Virus record (IMG/VR): IMGVR_UViG_3300025168_000568
Location: 1 to 26,318 of that record
Length of the DNA stretch: 26,318 bases
DNA from: a virus
Direction: 5' to 3' (one strand)
A program made the position numbers and the translations under genes. How positions within the stretch are numbered: position 1 is the first letter of the stretch; each line of letters opens with the position of its first letter. The notes below the pieces were generated by a model. The model worked only from the letters and a program-made list of their open reading frames with translations. It did not search any database and was not told the DNA's origin. Below, piece by piece: positions 25,440-26,318 of the stretch.

Positions 25440-26318
25440 ATTGTTTTTTAATTAATTGAGAAGCGTTACCTTCGTTTTTATACCTTGCAATGCTTAAGTT
25501 TAGTTTTGGTTTTTCAACTTTTGCATTTGGTGCGTACAAGTGCCTGTTGTTAGCCATAACAGCTAGACCAGAACTTATAGAGGCATCATGCTTTGTTCTT
25601 TTGTTTATATCAAATCTACTCCAATCATTTAGTAGCTCATTAAAATATAAATCTCCAAAAGTTCCATCTTGTTTCATGCCAACGTGATCTTGTATATACA
25701 TTTCAATAGCCGCTGCATGAGCTTGTTTTATATCTTCGCTTGAGTTAGGTATTCCACCTACTTCTTTTTCTGCTACAGATAGCTTGTTCCATATCTTGTC
25801 AGGTCTATTCATACTAAATCCCCTGTATCCTCTACGTCTTAAGTAATACAAAAGACGAGGTTTATTATTCTCTGCTAATATAGGCATACCGTAAAAAACT
25901 AAAGCCATTAGAACATCTTCAAAAAACATTTCAGCCGTAGGTGGTCTTGATAAGTATTCTAAAAAGAAACTGTTCGCAGGAGCGTCCTCCATACTAAACC
26001 TGGTTAAGCCGTGTAATGCTCCTTTTGATCCTACACCATCTACGGTACCTGATATATCGTAAGAGTCACAACCAAATGCTCCCATGTGTTCATTACCAGG
26101 ATATTTTATACCATTTTTTAATACCACTTTATTTTGAAGCTGTTGAGGTGGAACCCAGCTAACTTTAAATCTACCTTTTGGATCTGGATAGAATATTACT
26201 TGTGAATCTTTTATTCCACTAACCCATTGAAAATTACCTGTTGTAACGCCTAATGTTCTAGACATTTCCTCGTTGTAATCTATTTGTTCGTATATTTTAA
26301 CTAAGTTAAATATACTGT
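25429..26318 (-). CDS. terL: Terminase large subunit, C-terminal nuclease part (5' end outside window)
   Basis: This is the packaging motor's nuclease end, which cuts concatemeric DNA at the portal. The frame stays open to the right edge: codons upstream of the Met at 26265 read SIFNLVKIYEQIDYNEE without a stop, so that Met is internal and the ATPase domain lies outside the window. Counting from that Met, the RNase H-like layout typical of TerL is visible. A GCDSYD strand carries a first acidic residue (about 67-70). An FFEDVLMALVFYG helix carries a second (115-116) and is followed by PILAENNKPRLLYYLRRRGY. The late motif KHDASISSGLAV (D227) matches the family's 'DHDA' metal site. The stop at 25431-25429 overlaps the portal start by 11 bases, indicating translational coupling. 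The order terminase-portal-capsid supports the call. The assignment rests on motif recognition, not a search. Confidence 0.87.
   Translation of the reverse strand, partial: SIFNLVKIYEQIDYNEEMSRTLGVTTGNFQWVSGIKDSQVIFYPDPKGRFKVSWVPPQQLQNKVVLKNGIKYPGNEHMGAFGCDSYDISGTVDGVGSKGALHGLTRFSMEDAPANSFFLEYLSRPPTAEMFFEDVLMALVFYGMPILAENNKPRLLYYLRRRGYRGFSMNRPDKIWNKLSVAEKEVGGIPNSSEDIKQAHAAAIEMYIQDHVGMKQDGTFGDLYFNELLNDWSRFDINKRTKHDASISSGLAVMANNRHLYAPNAKVEKPKLNLSIARYKNEGNASQLIKKQYDR

Noticed and set aside
9082-25687. Other plus-strand open frames (for example 9082-9267, 17035-17253, 17459-17758, 18576-18776, 19583-19780, 20424-20666, 22035-22220, 22705-23022, 23698-23925, 24292-24501, 25490-25687)
   Set aside because: Each is fully or almost fully antisense to a convincing minus-strand structural gene. 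Composition mirrors the opposite frame (for example Ser/Ala-rich opposite the acidic scaffold segment).
26263-26265. ATG at 26265 as the terminase start
   Set aside because: The frame is open for the remaining 53 bases to the edge and terminase needs an ATPase domain upstream; this Met is internal.
1-26318. tRNA genes, CRISPR arrays, insertion sequences, integrase or attachment sites
   Set aside because: No cloverleaf, no regularly spaced direct repeats, no transposase-like frame and no long terminal repeats were seen; the window is almost entirely structural genes.

Overview
The window is a single, densely packed virion-morphogenesis block of a tailed double-stranded DNA phage (Caudoviricetes). 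All fourteen supported genes lie on the minus strand, so the block is transcribed right to left and is described here in that order. The DNA is strongly A+T-rich. Starts lack a Shine-Dalgarno purine core and are preceded by A/T-only leaders, the initiation style typical of Bacteroidota, so a Bacteroidota (probably marine flavobacterial) host is likely. This is inference. I see no bacterial gene, tRNA, integrase, insertion sequence or CRISPR array.

Layout: C-terminal part of the large terminase (26318-25429, cut by the right edge), portal (25439-23043), scaffold-like acidic/coiled protein (23015-21813), major capsid protein (21793-20351), a Rho-independent terminator with a UUCG loop (20337-20301), a 285-residue gene of unknown function (20277-19420), a second strong hairpin with a UACG loop (19407-19382), two head-tail connector-like genes (19359-18634 and 18630-17755), a 2139-residue tail/'muzzle'-like protein (17751-11332), a 785-residue beta-rich, Ig-like-ended surface protein (11318-8961), a 118-residue small virion protein (8958-8602), a cupin-fold protein (8553-7951), an internal/ejection-like Ala-Gln-rich protein (7949-7305), a basic 624-residue protein (7275-5401) and a giant protein that starts at 5398 and is still open at base 1 (at least 1799 residues).

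How it works together: terminase pumps DNA through the portal into a shell built by scaffold and capsid protein. The connector-like proteins and the 2139-residue protein would complete the neck and short tail, and the beta-rich, cupin and small proteins probably decorate the tail. The last three genes look like proteins packaged inside the head and ejected with the DNA. There is no tape measure, tail tube, sheath or baseplate gene, so a short-tailed (podovirus-like) particle is the best reading. The order terminase, portal, capsid, two ring/connector proteins, huge tail protein, huge cargo proteins resembles the structural block of crAss-like phages (Crassvirales), but I cannot confirm this without searches.

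Most interesting points: a zinc-metalloprotease motif (HEITH) and a sigma-region-2-like segment inside the giant ejected-protein candidate; two UNCG-tetraloop hairpins bracketing the gene after the capsid gene, which probably set the ratio of capsid to downstream products; and a cupin embedded in the tail block. Genes occupy almost everything; the longest non-coding gaps are about 73, 60 and 48 bases.
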